Counted from the stretch's first letter, positions 16,921 to 26,398 are shown. The stretch: DNA of 64,000 nucleotides from CAZJYI01 sp964550025 (GCA_964550025.1 CAZJYI010000037.1:15298-79297); one strand, 5' to 3'. The notes: generated from the sequence alone by a model not told the origin. Numbers and translations: made by a program.

Positions 16921-19900
16921 TCACATCTCCTGTGTTGGTTGCTGCTTGTCCGTCTTGGGAGCGGCGGCCGTCCGGTTCTCGACAAACTCCCTGGCCATCT
17001 GCCGGATCCGCTTCAAGTCCAGTTTGCCAGACCCCAGCGTGGGCATCGCGGCGACGGAGAAGAAATTGTCCTTGCGCGGCTTCCACAGGTTGGGCAACTC
17101 ACAGTCCCGGGCCGCCTGCTGCAACGCGGGCAAATCGCCCGCCTCTTCCGTGTAGAGAACGACGAGCTGTTCGCCCTTGCGCTCGTCGGGCGCACCGGTC
17201 ACCACGAGTACCTGGCTCACGGCGCCAACGGCCTCGATGAGCTTCTCTTCCACGGCGAGGTGAGGCACCATTTCGCCCCCAAGCTTGCTGTAGCGCGACA
17301 TGCGGTCGACGATGTAAACAAAACCGTCTTCATCGATCCGCGCGATGTCCCCGGTGTTGTACCATCCCCCGCGCAACACCTCGGACGTCTTGTCCGGCTT
17401 GCCGAGGTATCCCAGCATGACGTTGGGGCCGCGAACCTGCAGCACGCCCTCTTCTCCCGGCGGCAGGTCTTCGCCAGTGTCGGGGTCGCTGATCTTGACG
17501 GCTACGCCCGGGATGGGGTGGCCGATGCTGCCCTCCTTGCTCCCGACGTGCGTCACGCCATCCAGCTGTACATTGGGGAGATTGGCGCTCGCAACGGGCG
17601 AGAGCTCGGTGGCGCCATAGCCTTCAAGCGGCCGGATCCCAAAGCGCTTCTCGAAGGAATCCGCAACGCGCATCTTCAATTTCTCCGCTCCCGTCATCAC
17701 CATCCGGAGGCTCTTGACATCCTCGCGCTTGCCCTTGCGGATATACGCAAGCAGGAAAGTGGGTGTCGACAGCAGCAGGGTCAGCGCGTTCTCGCGAACC
17801 ATGCCCATGATCGTGGCCCCGTCGAGCGGATTGGGGTGGTAGAAGACAGGGAACCCCGTAATCAGCGGACACCACAACGTCACCGTGTACCCGAAAGAAT
17901 GGAAGAAGGGAAGTACGGCACACATGCGGTCATGCCGCGTGAAATGGAAGATCATCTGAACCTGCTCCAGGTTCGACAGTACATTGTGATGGCTGAGCAT
18001 AATGCCTTTCGGCTCACCCGTACTGCCGGACGAGAAAATGACCGTGGCGAGGGCATCGCACTTCGCCTTGCGTACATGGCCGATCATGCAGGCGGGACAG
18101 AAAACGGCTGTGAGCATCGCGCGCACCCTGTCGGCCGCGCCGATAGTCCCGGCGATATCCTCCAGGTACACCGTCCCCTCCGGCGCACTGCCCTCGCCGA
18201 GCTTCTCGAGAAACGCGCGCGATGAGACAACCGTCTTGATGCCGCACTGGTTGATCGCCGATTCCAGCGATTGGGCTGACGCCGTGAAGTTCAGGTTGAC
18301 CGGGACCTTGCCCAGCAGGACAACGGCCGCATTGGCCAGTGCCCCGGCCACGCTCGACGGCATCAGCACGCCGACCATCTCATCGTTCTTGCACAGCGGC
18401 TCTATCTTGCGCGACAGGGCGATGGCTCCCACCAGACTCTTGAGATAGGTCACGCGCTTGCCGGTCGTGTCCCACATTGCGAGTCGACGCCAGTTCAGGC
18501 GCGCCGAACGGATGAACATCATCCCCAGTGTCCGGTCGGACGCCTTCTTCAGATCGAAGCTCTCGGCAGACAGCTCGAGCACCCGCTGCCGGACGGCCTC
18601 GGTCGGGCTATCGGTGGGCATCGGATCGCCGAAGATGATGCTGACCGGGTACGGGATGTTCCTGGGCAGGGCGCCGAGCAGCTTGCCGTGGTAGTAGCTG
18701 AAGATGCTGCCCCAGGCTCCGCCGATGTGGGCGGGGATGATCGGCGCGCCGGTCCCGCGCACGATACGTTCAAGACCGGGCCTGAAACCGCGCATGTTGC
18801 CGTTGCGCGTGAGCGCCCCCTCGGCGAAGATGCAGACGATGTAGCCGTCCTGCAGTGCGCGGCGCGCCTCGGCCAGTGACTTGACGATGCGTCGCGGCGG
18901 GTCGGTCGGCGAAACGGGAATCACCTGCATCAGCCTGAAGAGCCAGCGCATGGGTTTGTACTCCGCGATTTCCCGCGCCATCACGTAGCGAATGCGCCGC
19001 TGTTGGGGAGCCGAGATCAGGAGCGCATCGACCCACGTGACGTGGTTGGAGACGATCAGGGCCGGCCCGTCAACCGGCAGGTTGTGGAGCCCTTCCACCC
19101 GGATGCGATAGAAGGTCTTCGTGATGAGCACCACGACAAAGCGGATCAGAAAGTCCGGCAGGATCACGACGGCCGTTATCGCCAGCAGGCCGGTCAGGAG
19201 GCCGGCGACGGCGAAACAGAGGTTGGCGCCGAGTTTCGGCTGCAGCAGGGCGAAAGCACCGGCCGACACGGCTACGCCGAGGAAGCTCAGGAAGTTGCTC
19301 AGCGCCAGGATTTCGCCGCGCCGGTCCGGAGGGCTGCGGTACTGGATGAAGGCGTTCAACGGCACGACGAAGAAACCGGAACTGACACCGAGCAGGAAGA
19401 GCAGCCAGACAACCGGTTTGGCCAGGCAACGCACCCATCCCAGTCCCCGAATTCCGGTGACGGGCGCCAGCCACGTCACCTCGCCGAAGAGGTCAGGCTC
19501 TACAAATGCAAAGGCGGTGCAGCAGGCCGTGAGCCCTATGGCCCCGACGGGCACGAGTCCGAATTCGATGTTGCGGCCGGACATCTTTCCGGCCAGCACG
19601 GCGCCGATGCCGATCCCCAGCGCGACAACGGGAAACAGGTAGCCGCTTTCGATCCACCCCAGTCCGAGGTGGTCCTGTCCGTAGAGCAGTGCGTTCTGAT
19701 GGATGAAGGCGCCCAGGAAGAGGAAGTAGGCGCTCGCGATCACCGCCAGGAAGAGGTAGCGATCACTTCTGAGCCCGTGCAGTGTTCGCCAGAGGTCCAC
19801 AACAAACGCCGCCGAGAAGCGGTTCTTCTTACCCGCGGCCGGCGTGCGCTCTATGCGCAGGCTGGCGAGGAGTCCCAGGACGGCCACCCCCACGCAGAAG

Positions 19901-20427
19901 AGGCCGAGATGCAGGAAGTTGCGCTTCAACACCTTGAGCAGCAGGAAGGACGGGATGAACGTGCCGATGATGATGGCGAGGTACGAGAGGCCGACCAGGA
20001 AGCTGTTGGCTTTCGAAAGGCTCTCCGTCTTCACGAGCTCGGGGATGATGCCATACTTCGAGGGCCCGAACAGGGCGCTCTGCGTACACATGAGAAACAG
20101 GATCACGTACAGGGCCCACGGCTGGGCGAAGTAGACCGCCACGCACCCGAGGGACATCACCGCGACCTCGAGCGCCTTCGCGAAGACCACTATGTTGCGC
20201 TTGCTGACACGGTCGGCAAGCACTCCCGCGGCGTGGGAGAAGAGAAGGAACGGGATGACGAACACGAAAAACGACGTCGTCACAACGCTGATCCTCGACT
20301 CGAGGCCCAGCACGCCTACCAGCAGGAAAACGACCAGGAGCTTGAACACGTTGTCGTTCATCGCCCCCAGGAACTGCGTTACATTCAGCCACATGAAGGA
20401 TGGCGTCAGCCTGACCTTCTCTTCCAT
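16921..20427 (-). CDS. MFS transporter / PlsC acyltransferase / acyl-ACP synthetase trifunctional protein
   Basis: The 1168-aa protein combines three modules. Residues about 1-410 form a 12-TM MFS domain like the lysophospholipid flippase LplT. Residues about 425-640 are a PlsC-type acyltransferase with NHVTWVDA (HX4D motif) and FAEGALTRNG. Residues about 645-1168 are an AMP-binding adenylate-forming domain with VIFSSGSTGEPKG, GYGATELSP, YNTGDIARIDEDGF and a C-terminal Lys in LGSGKLDLKR. Equivalent fusions (Aas-LplT) reacylate lysophospholipids taken up at the inner membrane, using acyl-ACP. The ATG at 20427 follows GGAGGAG by the best spacing; a GTG at 20430 is possible. It is followed immediately by the repetitive lipoprotein gene, so the two are probably cotranscribed. 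Confidence 0.92.
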   Translation of the reverse strand: MEEKVRLTPSFMWLNVTQFLGAMNDNVFKLLVVFLLVGVLGLESRISVVTTSFFVFVIPFLLFSHAAGVLADRVSKRNIVVFAKALEVAVMSLGCVAVYFAQPWALYVILFLMCTQSALFGPSKYGIIPELVKTESLSKANSFLVGLSYLAIIIGTFIPSFLLLKVLKRNFLHLGLFCVGVAVLGLLASLRIERTPAAGKKNRFSAAFVVDLWRTLHGLRSDRYLFLAVIASAYFLFLGAFIHQNALLYGQDHLGLGWIESGYLFPVVALGIGIGAVLAGKMSGRNIEFGLVPVGAIGLTACCTAFAFVEPDLFGEVTWLAPVTGIRGLGWVRCLAKPVVWLLFLLGVSSGFFVVPLNAFIQYRSPPDRRGEILALSNFLSFLGVAVSAGAFALLQPKLGANLCFAVAGLLTGLLAITAVVILPDFLIRFVVVLITKTFYRIRVEGLHNLPVDGPALIVSNHVTWVDALLISAPQQRRIRYVMAREIAEYKPMRWLFRLMQVIPVSPTDPPRRIVKSLAEARRALQDGYIVCIFAEGALTRNGNMRGFRPGLERIVRGTGAPIIPAHIGGAWGSIFSYYHGKLLGALPRNIPYPVSIIFGDPMPTDSPTEAVRQRVLELSAESFDLKKASDRTLGMMFIRSARLNWRRLAMWDTTGKRVTYLKSLVGAIALSRKIEPLCKNDEMVGVLMPSSVAGALANAAVVLLGKVPVNLNFTASAQSLESAINQCGIKTVVSSRAFLEKLGEGSAPEGTVYLEDIAGTIGAADRVRAMLTAVFCPACMIGHVRKAKCDALATVIFSSGSTGEPKGIMLSHHNVLSNLEQVQMIFHFTRHDRMCAVLPFFHSFGYTVTLWCPLITGFPVFYHPNPLDGATIMGMVRENALTLLLSTPTFLLAYIRKGKREDVKSLRMVMTGAEKLKMRVADSFEKRFGIRPLEGYGATELSPVASANLPNVQLDGVTHVGSKEGSIGHPIPGVAVKISDPDTGEDLPPGEEGVLQVRGPNVMLGYLGKPDKTSEVLRGGWYNTGDIARIDEDGFVYIVDRMSRYSKLGGEMVPHLAVEEKLIEAVGAVSQVLVVTGAPDERKGEQLVVLYTEEAGDLPALQQAARDCELPNLWKPRKDNFFSVAAMPTLGSGKLDLKRIRQMAREFVENRTAAAPKTDKQQPTQEM

Positions 20428-20592
20428 CACCCTCTCCTCCGATTGATGCGTTTCAGCTTTCTCCGCTAGAACGCATCCTAGATGCCGCCTGGCGCGAGGT
20501 CAAGATGCAGTAAGCGTGCCAAGGGGCACAGACGAAGAAAGCGGAAGCGGAGCACAGGGCGCAGGTTCGCGAGAATCCCCAGCGTCCCAAAG

Positions 20593-20682
20593 TAGATTAG
20601 GGCAAAGATTACGGCAAAGACAAAGAGGGATTCGGGCGAGACTTTGTCTTTACCCTCGTCTTTGCCCTCGTCTTTACCTTCG
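20593..20682. repeat. GTCTTTACCC...GGGCAAAGATTACGG dispersed repeat, copy 2
   Basis: It shares GATTAGGGCAAAGA-TACGG with 3352-3371 and GTCTTTACCCTC units with 3325-3336. The AAAGAC and GTCTTT arms can fold into a long hairpin. Confidence 0.6.
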
Positions 20683-20724
20683 TCGTCCAAGTGCCCTTTC
20701 GAGCCAGCCATCCTGGGGCTTCCC

Positions 20725-20822
20725 TTCCCAAATCGTAATCCCACTCCTCCCCCCTCGCCAATCGCCCCGGATACCGCTCCGAGACGATCGGGGAGCAAGA
20801 GAGTGCGATTACGATCGGGGAA
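20725..20822. repeat. MITE-like element, copy B (ends at assembly gap)
   Basis: It is the reverse complement of copy A with about 90% identity by eye. The arms lie at 20725-20746 and 20801-20822. The element ends exactly where the N run starts. Confidence 0.8.
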
Positions 20823-20922
20823 NNNNNNNNNNNNNNNNNNNNNNNNNNNNNNNNNNNNNNNNNNNNNNNNNNNNNNNNNNNNNNNNNNNNNNNNNNNNNN
20901 NNNNNNNNNNNNNNNNNNNNNN
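20823..20922. other. Assembly gap, exactly 100 N
   Basis: The run is exactly 100 bases, which is a conventional placeholder length. The 53 bases before it (20770-20822) and the 53 bases after it (20923-20975) are identical, so the true gap size is unknown and may be negative. Confidence 0.99.
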
Positions 20923-21032
20923 GATACCGCTCCGAGACGATCGGGGAGCAAGAGAGTGCGATTACGATCGGGGAACACTGCCGTTCCCTTCCCAAATCGT
21001 AATCCCACTCCTCCCCCCTCACCAATCGCCCC
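20923..21032. repeat. MITE-like element, two half units after the gap
   Basis: 20923-20975 repeats the left-half sequence of copy B, and 20987-21032 repeats its right half (TTCCCAAATCGTAATCCCAC...). With copy B this gives an X-Y-X arrangement like that at 5949-6092. Confidence 0.75.
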
Positions 21033-21203
21033 AATCTCCCTCCCATCCGTGCGATCGGTGTGATCCGTGGTTGTTCCCCCTCACCGCTATTCCGCATCCT
21101 CTGCAATCTTCTGTTCGCATCTCCCGCGCGGCAAGCAGCTCTCGACACGCCATGCACACTCATGTACATTCCATGCACACCCTGAAATGACAGGAGAAAA
21201 GCC

Positions 21204-22670
21204 ATGTCCGGGAAACGATTGACGGATTCTCAACGCGATTTTCTCTCCAAGATCTCTCTGTCCGTTTTTGCCAACCCGTTCAGCGAGGAGCGCAAGGCGG
21301 CGGATCTTGGTATCTCCGGTGTACCCGAGTCCGCGGGTGCGGATCAGCGACTGCGAACCGTCCTGGGCCAGGTCCGGCAGTTCATGGACGGCATGGATGC
21401 GGAGAGCTCCGTGCGCATTACCGACTACCAGGGCGATGACCGGGAATTGGTTGAAAGGGCGCTGCTCTTCGACATCTTCCACCAACACCTGCGCGATCTC
21501 GATTCGCTGATCACCCAACAGCTCGAAACCGGCCCCGAATCATGCCCCGTCCCTTTCGGACAGGACGTGCTTCAGCAGCTTCTGCGCCGCGGATTCAGGC
21601 GCCCCGACGCGCTGCGCTACTTCGCCATGTTCTACCAGCTACGCCGCGCATACTACTTCATCGATCGCGCCCTCGTGGGACGCAGCCCCTGCATGATCGC
21701 CCTGCGACGCGCGCTGTGGGACAACGTTTTCACGTGCAACCTGGGAATGTACGAGAAGCACCTGTGGGAACGCATGGAGGACTTCTCAACCCTGCTCATC
21801 GGCGAAACCGGAACCGGCAAGGGCGCCGCCGCCACCGCCATCGGCCGGTCCGGCTTCATCCCCTTCGAGGCGTCAAAAGGGCGCTTCGTCGAGAGCTTCA
21901 CCGAGACGCTTCTCCCCATCAACCTCTCGCAGTTCCCGGAAACCCTGATCGAGTCCGAGTTGTTCGGCCACCGCAAAGGCGCTTTCACCGGCGCCGTCGA
22001 GGCGCACAAGGGCGCCTTCGCGCGCTGCAGTCCGCATGGAGCCATCTTCATCGACGAAATCGGCGAGGTCTCCATACCCATCCAGATCAAGCTGCTCAAG
22101 GTCCTGCAGGAACGGGTCTTCTCCCCCGTTGGCAGCCACGAGAGCATGCGCTTCTCCGGACGCGTCATCGCCGCCAGCAACAAGCCGCTCGACGAGCTGC
22201 GCGGCGGCAACCTGTTCCGCGACGATTTCTTCTACCGGCTCTGCTCCGACGTCATCGTCGTGCCGACGCTCCGCCGCCGTCTGGCTGAAGATCGCACCGA
22301 GCTCGACGATCTGCTGGGTGTTATCGTCACCCGCATCGTCGGGCGACCCGACGATGCGGTGGTGCAGCTTGCAAAGAAGTGTATATCCCAAGGCGTCGGT
22401 CCGGACTATGCCTGGCCGGGGAACGTGCGTGAGCTGGAGCAGTGCGTTCGCCGCGTGCTGCTCACGCAGTGCTACGAAGGCGAAGCCCCGCCGGAGAGCG
22501 ATCTGCCGTCCCGGCTGAGCGCGGGCATCACATCCGGAAGGTATAGCGCACAGGACCTGCTCTCGGACTACTGCAGACTGCTCCACGAGCGCTCGGGAAC
22601 CTACGAAGAGGTCGCCCGGCAGACGGGGCTGGACCGCCGTACGGTCAAGAAGTACATTGAGCGGTCATGA
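21204..22670 (+). CDS. Sigma-54-dependent transcriptional activator (AAA+), no receiver domain
   Basis: The 488-aa protein has an N-terminal region (1-190) that resembles no sensor domain I recognise. The AAA+ domain has Walker A GETGTGKG (about 200-207), GAFTGA (about 259-264) for sigma-54 contact, Walker B GAIFIDEIGE and the sensor/arginine-finger region LFRDDFFYRL. The C-terminus is a short Fis-like helix-turn-helix (YEEVARQTGLDRRTVKKYIE). It would activate RNA polymerase-sigma-54 at -24/-12 promoters; two such candidate promoters are seen in the nitrogen locus, though no link is shown. Walker A ends GKG instead of the usual GKE. The start has AGGAG eight bases upstream. The stop overlaps the ABC-F start (ATGA at 22667-22670), an unusual pairing. 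Confidence 0.9.
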   Translation: MSGKRLTDSQRDFLSKISLSVFANPFSEERKAADLGISGVPESAGADQRLRTVLGQVRQFMDGMDAESSVRITDYQGDDRELVERALLFDIFHQHLRDLDSLITQQLETGPESCPVPFGQDVLQQLLRRGFRRPDALRYFAMFYQLRRAYYFIDRALVGRSPCMIALRRALWDNVFTCNLGMYEKHLWERMEDFSTLLIGETGTGKGAAATAIGRSGFIPFEASKGRFVESFTETLLPINLSQFPETLIESELFGHRKGAFTGAVEAHKGAFARCSPHGAIFIDEIGEVSIPIQIKLLKVLQERVFSPVGSHESMRFSGRVIAASNKPLDELRGGNLFRDDFFYRLCSDVIVVPTLRRRLAEDRTELDDLLGVIVTRIVGRPDDAVVQLAKKCISQGVGPDYAWPGNVRELEQCVRRVLLTQCYEGEAPPESDLPSRLSAGITSGRYSAQDLLSDYCRLLHERSGTYEEVARQTGLDRRTVKKYIERS

Positions 22671-24607
22671 TCGAATTCGGCAAGGTCAGCAAGCACTTCG
22701 GCACCCAGCAGGTACTGGATTCCGTGTCGTTCCGCATCAACGCCGGCGAACGCGTCGGTATCGTCGGCCCGAACGGAACCGGAAAGAGCACGATCTTCGC
22801 ACTGATCGCCGGCGAGCTGGATACGGACAAAGGCGATGTACGCGTCCCGCGGGGCTGCCGGCTGGGACACGTTCACCAGCAGCTTGCCGCCGTGCCCGGC
22901 GCCGATTGCCGGCTGATCGATTTCGCCGAAAACGCACTTCCCGCCCTTGCGACCATCCAGGAAGACATTGCCGCCATCGAAGACGGCCTCCCCGCACTGG
23001 ATGGGGACGAACGCGCCGCGGCGCTTCGCGACCTCGGACGCCTTCAGACACAGTTCGAGGACATGGACGGCTACTCGCTTCGTAGCCGCGCCGAGGCAAC
23101 ACTTGGCGGACTTGGGTTCGAGACGGACGCCTTTCGCCGGCCCTTTTCGGCACTCAGCGGCGGGTGGCGCATGCGCGCGGAGTTGGCACGTGCCCTGGTT
23201 GCCGACCCCGACGTCCTGCTTCTCGACGAACCGTCCAACTACCTGGACGTACCCGCCGTCGAATGGCTGCACCGTTTTCTGCGCGAGTTCAAAGGAACGC
23301 TGCTTCTGATCTCCCACGACCGCTTTCTGCTCAACTCACTCACCACGGCAACCCTGGCCATCGCCTCCGGCACGGTCACCCGCTTCCACGGAAACTACGA
23401 CAACTATGTCCGCGAGAAGAGGGACCGCTACGACCACCTCGCGGCGGCGCAGAAGAACCTCCAGCGCAAGCGCGAACGTGCCGAACGGTTCGTGGAGCGC
23501 TTCCGTGCGAAGAACACGAAGGCGAGCCTGGTCAAAAGCAAGATCAAGATGCTCGAACGCATGGAAACCGTTGACGTGCCGCGCGAGGCACAGAGCCCCG
23601 GGCAGATCCGTCTGCTCCCCCCGCCCCACTGTGGACGCGAAGTCGTCCGCCTCGAGGGCACCGGCTTCCGCTACGACGACAGCCGGTGGATTCTCAGGAA
23701 CCTGGACCTGCGCGTGGAGCGCGGAGACAAGACGGGCCTGGTAGGAATGAACGGTACGGGAAAGACAACGCTGCTGAGACTGCTCGCGGGCCAGGTGAGG
23801 CCCGGCGAAGGACGGCGGCACCTGGGCCACAAAGTGGTGGTCGGCTACCAGTCCCAGGAGTTCGCCGAGACGATGGACCCGAAGACAACAGTGTTCGACA
23901 CCGTGCGCCGGGTTGCCGCCGACACAACCGACCAGTACGTGCGGACCCTCCTGGGCGGCTTCGGGTTCCGCGGCGACGCCATCGAGAAACCCGTTGCCGT
24001 TCTGAGCGGCGGCGAGAAGATCCGCCTGGCCTTCGCGCGGTTGCTCGTCAACCCGCCGAGTTTTCTCATCCTCGACGAACCCACCACCCACCTCGACATC
24101 GATGCCAGGCAGGCGCTGGAAGCCGCGTTGCGCGAGTACGACGGAACCGTGTTCCTCGTCAGCCACGACATCGAGTTCCTGCGCGCCGTGGCGACATCCA
24201 TCATCGCCATGGAACCTCCGGGCGTCCGGAAGTACTGGGGCGGCTACGACTACTACAAAGAGAAATGCGCCACCCGCGAGACCGCAGGAGACGTACAGCC
24301 GGCCGCAGCCAGGAACACGGCGCCATCACGCAAAGGCGATCGCCGCAAGCGTGCCGAGCGGGTCCAGGAGTTCTCACGCCTCAGCCGCGATCTCAAGAAG
24401 CAGGTCGACAAGGCCGAAACGCGCCTGGCGGAGCTGGAGCTCGAACGGGGGAAGCTCACGGAGCAACTGAGCAGCGCCCACGCCGACTATGCCACCGTCA
24501 ACCGCCGACTGGCGGAGATCCAGAAGGACATCGCCCAAGCGTCGGCAACCTGGGAAGAAGCCGCCCTCCGACTCGAAGAGCTCGAACAGGAATTCGGGCG
24601 GGCATAG
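22667..24607 (+). CDS. ABC-F family ATPase (YheS/Uup-like), ribosome-associated
   Basis: The 646-aa soluble protein has two ABC domains and no membrane segment. Walker A sites are GPNGTGKST (34-42) and GMNGTGKTT (about 358-366). Signatures are LSGGWRMRAELARAL (about 163) and LSGGEKIRLAFARLL (about 445). Walker B sites are LLLDEPSNYLD and LILDEPTTHLD. The inter-domain linker has the charged P-site tip signature RFRAKNTKASLVKSKIKML, and the C-terminus (about 565-640) is a coiled coil as in Uup. ABC-F proteins bind the ribosomal E site and relieve stalled translation or confer antibiotic protection. It is translationally coupled to the sigma-54 activator gene, which suggests inducible expression. 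Confidence 0.93.
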   Translation: MIEFGKVSKHFGTQQVLDSVSFRINAGERVGIVGPNGTGKSTIFALIAGELDTDKGDVRVPRGCRLGHVHQQLAAVPGADCRLIDFAENALPALATIQEDIAAIEDGLPALDGDERAAALRDLGRLQTQFEDMDGYSLRSRAEATLGGLGFETDAFRRPFSALSGGWRMRAELARALVADPDVLLLDEPSNYLDVPAVEWLHRFLREFKGTLLLISHDRFLLNSLTTATLAIASGTVTRFHGNYDNYVREKRDRYDHLAAAQKNLQRKRERAERFVERFRAKNTKASLVKSKIKMLERMETVDVPREAQSPGQIRLLPPPHCGREVVRLEGTGFRYDDSRWILRNLDLRVERGDKTGLVGMNGTGKTTLLRLLAGQVRPGEGRRHLGHKVVVGYQSQEFAETMDPKTTVFDTVRRVAADTTDQYVRTLLGGFGFRGDAIEKPVAVLSGGEKIRLAFARLLVNPPSFLILDEPTTHLDIDARQALEAALREYDGTVFLVSHDIEFLRAVATSIIAMEPPGVRKYWGGYDYYKEKCATRETAGDVQPAAARNTAPSRKGDRRKRAERVQEFSRLSRDLKKQVDKAETRLAELELERGKLTEQLSSAHADYATVNRRLAEIQKDIAQASATWEEAALRLEELEQEFGRA

Positions 24608-25160
24608 CGACAAATCCGAGTCTATAGCGCCGAATCCCGAGAGAGATCGGGAACAGACGAATTCGCCAACAAAGCGTCCGGCGGGCAGGTGGATGGGGAG
24701 GGAACGAATCAAGGGCTGAAAGCCCCGGCACAGTACAGCCCAGGGCGTAGCGGAGCGTAGCCCTGGGGGTGGGCGGGGGACGCAAGGAGGCGGAGCCTTT
24801 CCGGAGCGAGAAGTGACCGATGGCCCTCAACTCGCTCACAACAGGCTCAGATCGTCTTCTCTCTCCCGGCAACCCCGGGCTTCACCCGGGGCTGTGTTGT
24901 GACGGCCTTTCAGGCCTGGGAATGGAAAGGAGGGAGCTGAACCCGCGCGGGGAAAAGAGGGAGAGATGGCCACAGAAGGCACAAGATTCACAAAATGGAG
25001 CGGTGAAGAGGAGGGACGAAGTGTGGCCTTCGGTCCATCCGGACTCCTGCTCGCACTCTTGACCGCCGCCTGAAACCAAGTCTGGCCAACCGCAAACCGC
25101 GGGAGTATGATTACTGCATGGTCGAGGCGCATTGCCGAATCAGGAACATGGAGTCTCCTC
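24608..25160. other. Intergenic region with hairpin repeats, no supported gene
   Basis: The 553-bp region contains REP-like stems: GGGCTGAAAGCCC near 24713, CCCAGGGC/GCCCTGGG at 24739-24767, CCCCGGGC/CCCGGGG at 24873-24891 and GGCCTTTCAGGCC at 24904-24916. The first belongs to the same family as the hairpins at 13619-14012. A GGCCACAGAAGGCACA fragment at about 24969-24985 belongs to the repeat family at 30500, 35082 and 40196. No coding signal was found. Confidence 0.65.
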
Positions 25161-25607
25161 ATGAAGAACATCCTCTGCTTGATCGATTTCTCCGATGTTA
25201 CCGACAGAGTCGTAGGAGAAGCCGCCGCATTGGCGAAAGGGCTTTCATGCAAGCTGTGGCTACTCCACGTGGCGGCGCCCGATCCCGATTTTGTTGGATA
25301 CGCGGTTGGTCCCCAGCATGTAAGAGACTGGCGGTCCGACACCCTTCATGACGAGCGCAGGCAAATCCAGACGCGAGCGAAAGAGCTCCAGGATGAAGGC
25401 ATTGACGCTACCCCGCTCCTGGTGCAGGGGCCCACGGTAGAGACCATTCTGTCGGAGGCAGACAAGTTGAAGATCGACATGATCGTCATGGGCACACACG
25501 GCCATGGTTCCCTCCACTCAATACTGGTTGGAAGCAATACACATGGGGTCATTCATTCAGCTACATGCCCTGTTGTCCTGGTCCCTTCCGTGGCGAATCG
25601 GGGCTAG
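25161..25607 (+). CDS. Universal stress protein (UspA family)
   Basis: The 148-aa protein has one Usp domain. It opens with MKNILCLIDFSDVTD, has an alpha/beta Rossmann-like pattern and the C-terminal nucleotide-binding motif GTHGHG...ILVGSNTHGVIHSATCPVVLVP, matching the G-2x-G-9x-G(S/T) ATP-binding pattern. It is probably a cytoplasmic stress-responsive ATP-binding protein. I chose the ATG at 25161 (GGAG upstream) because it starts the family fold; the frame is open back to 25107. It appears monocistronic. Confidence 0.9.
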   Translation: MKNILCLIDFSDVTDRVVGEAAALAKGLSCKLWLLHVAAPDPDFVGYAVGPQHVRDWRSDTLHDERRQIQTRAKELQDEGIDATPLLVQGPTVETILSEADKLKIDMIVMGTHGHGSLHSILVGSNTHGVIHSATCPVVLVPSVANRG

Positions 25608-25637
25608 ACTGGCCGACGCCGTTGATCCATCTGCATC

Positions 25638-25778
25638 ATGAGACATGGAGTGGTAATAGCGGCACTGCTCGCGGCCGTGGCGGCGAATGCCGGCACGCTC
25701 TACGCCGCAACGGTCGTAGACGGCACACCATCCGTGAAGACGGTAGCGTGTGACAGGGCACACGGCTTTGGCACGTAG
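25638..25778 (+). CDS. Possible 46-aa secreted peptide
   Basis: The frame starts MRHGVVIAALLAAVAANAGT, which resembles a signal peptide, and continues only 26 residues. There is no clear Shine-Dalgarno and no homology that I recognise. It could be the 5' fragment of a decayed secreted-protein gene. Confidence 0.25.
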   Translation: MRHGVVIAALLAAVAANAGTLYAATVVDGTPSVKTVACDRAHGFGT

Positions 25779-25864
25779 TCGTTGCTGCTTGATTTTTCCG
25801 TGTTGGTGATCCAGATTCGTACCGCGTTTCGGCATCCATGGAAGAGCAGGAAGGACTATTCACA

Positions 25865-26374
25865 ATGCAAGGCAAGACGGCCATATTCTCGCTATTGATC
25901 GCATCACTCATCGTCGGCGTTCCGGTGTCTCTGAACGCCCAATCCGATGGCGCCGCGAAGGCAGACCCAAGGGTCACGAAAGCGCTCGAGGAAACTGGTT
26001 TCAACTACCAGGTCACGCCCCTGGGCAATTGCCGACTGTCCTTCAATCTTCCCGGCGGCCGGGAACACCTGGTGTTCGTCTCGTCCCGAACGGACACGTT
26101 CGACGGCCTGGAAACCCGCAGGGTCTGGGCGACGGTGTCCCGGTCCGGGGAACCGCTATCGCAGGCCGTCGCTTCAAAGCTGTTGATGGACAATCTGAAA
26201 CAGAAGCTCGGAGCTTTCGAGCTGAGCAAGACGGACGACGGCCAATACAAGGTGTCCTACTCAGCCCGGGTGGCAGCGAATTGCCCCGCGTCCACGTTAC
26301 GCGCCGCGGTTCGAATCGTGCTGTACAGCGCTGACGACAAAGAGAAAGAACTGACCGGAAAAGACGAGTACTAG
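25865..26374 (+). CDS. Secreted protein of unknown function, possibly YbjN-like
   Basis: The 169-aa protein starts at the ATG at 25865 with a signal peptide (MQGKTAIFSLLIASLIVG...LNAQ). The mature part (VTKALEETGFNYQVTPLGNC RLSF) has a mixed alpha/beta pattern with a long central helix ('QAVASKLLMDNLKQKLGAF') that resembles the YbjN/type III secretion chaperone-like fold (weak inference). An ATG at 25838 would add nine charged residues and spoil the signal. It is followed 24 bp later by the PQQ-like gene and may be cotranscribed. Confidence 0.65.
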   Translation: MQGKTAIFSLLIASLIVGVPVSLNAQSDGAAKADPRVTKALEETGFNYQVTPLGNCRLSFNLPGGREHLVFVSSRTDTFDGLETRRVWATVSRSGEPLSQAVASKLLMDNLKQKLGAFELSKTDDGQYKVSYSARVAANCPASTLRAAVRIVLYSADDKEKELTGKDEY

Positions 26375-26398
26375 GTCTGGCGAATCGAAGGGTACGTG

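Larger units (their letters stand above)
20428..21203. other. Repeat-filled intergenic region with assembly gap
   Basis: This 776-bp space lies between divergent genes, the acyltransferase fusion (minus) and the sigma-54 activator (plus). It holds the second GTCTTT/AAAGAC repeat (20593-20682), MITE-like copies on both sides of the gap (20725-20822 and 20923-21032) and the N run. Promoters for both flanking genes must be here, but I cannot point to a convincing one. Confidence 0.7.
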
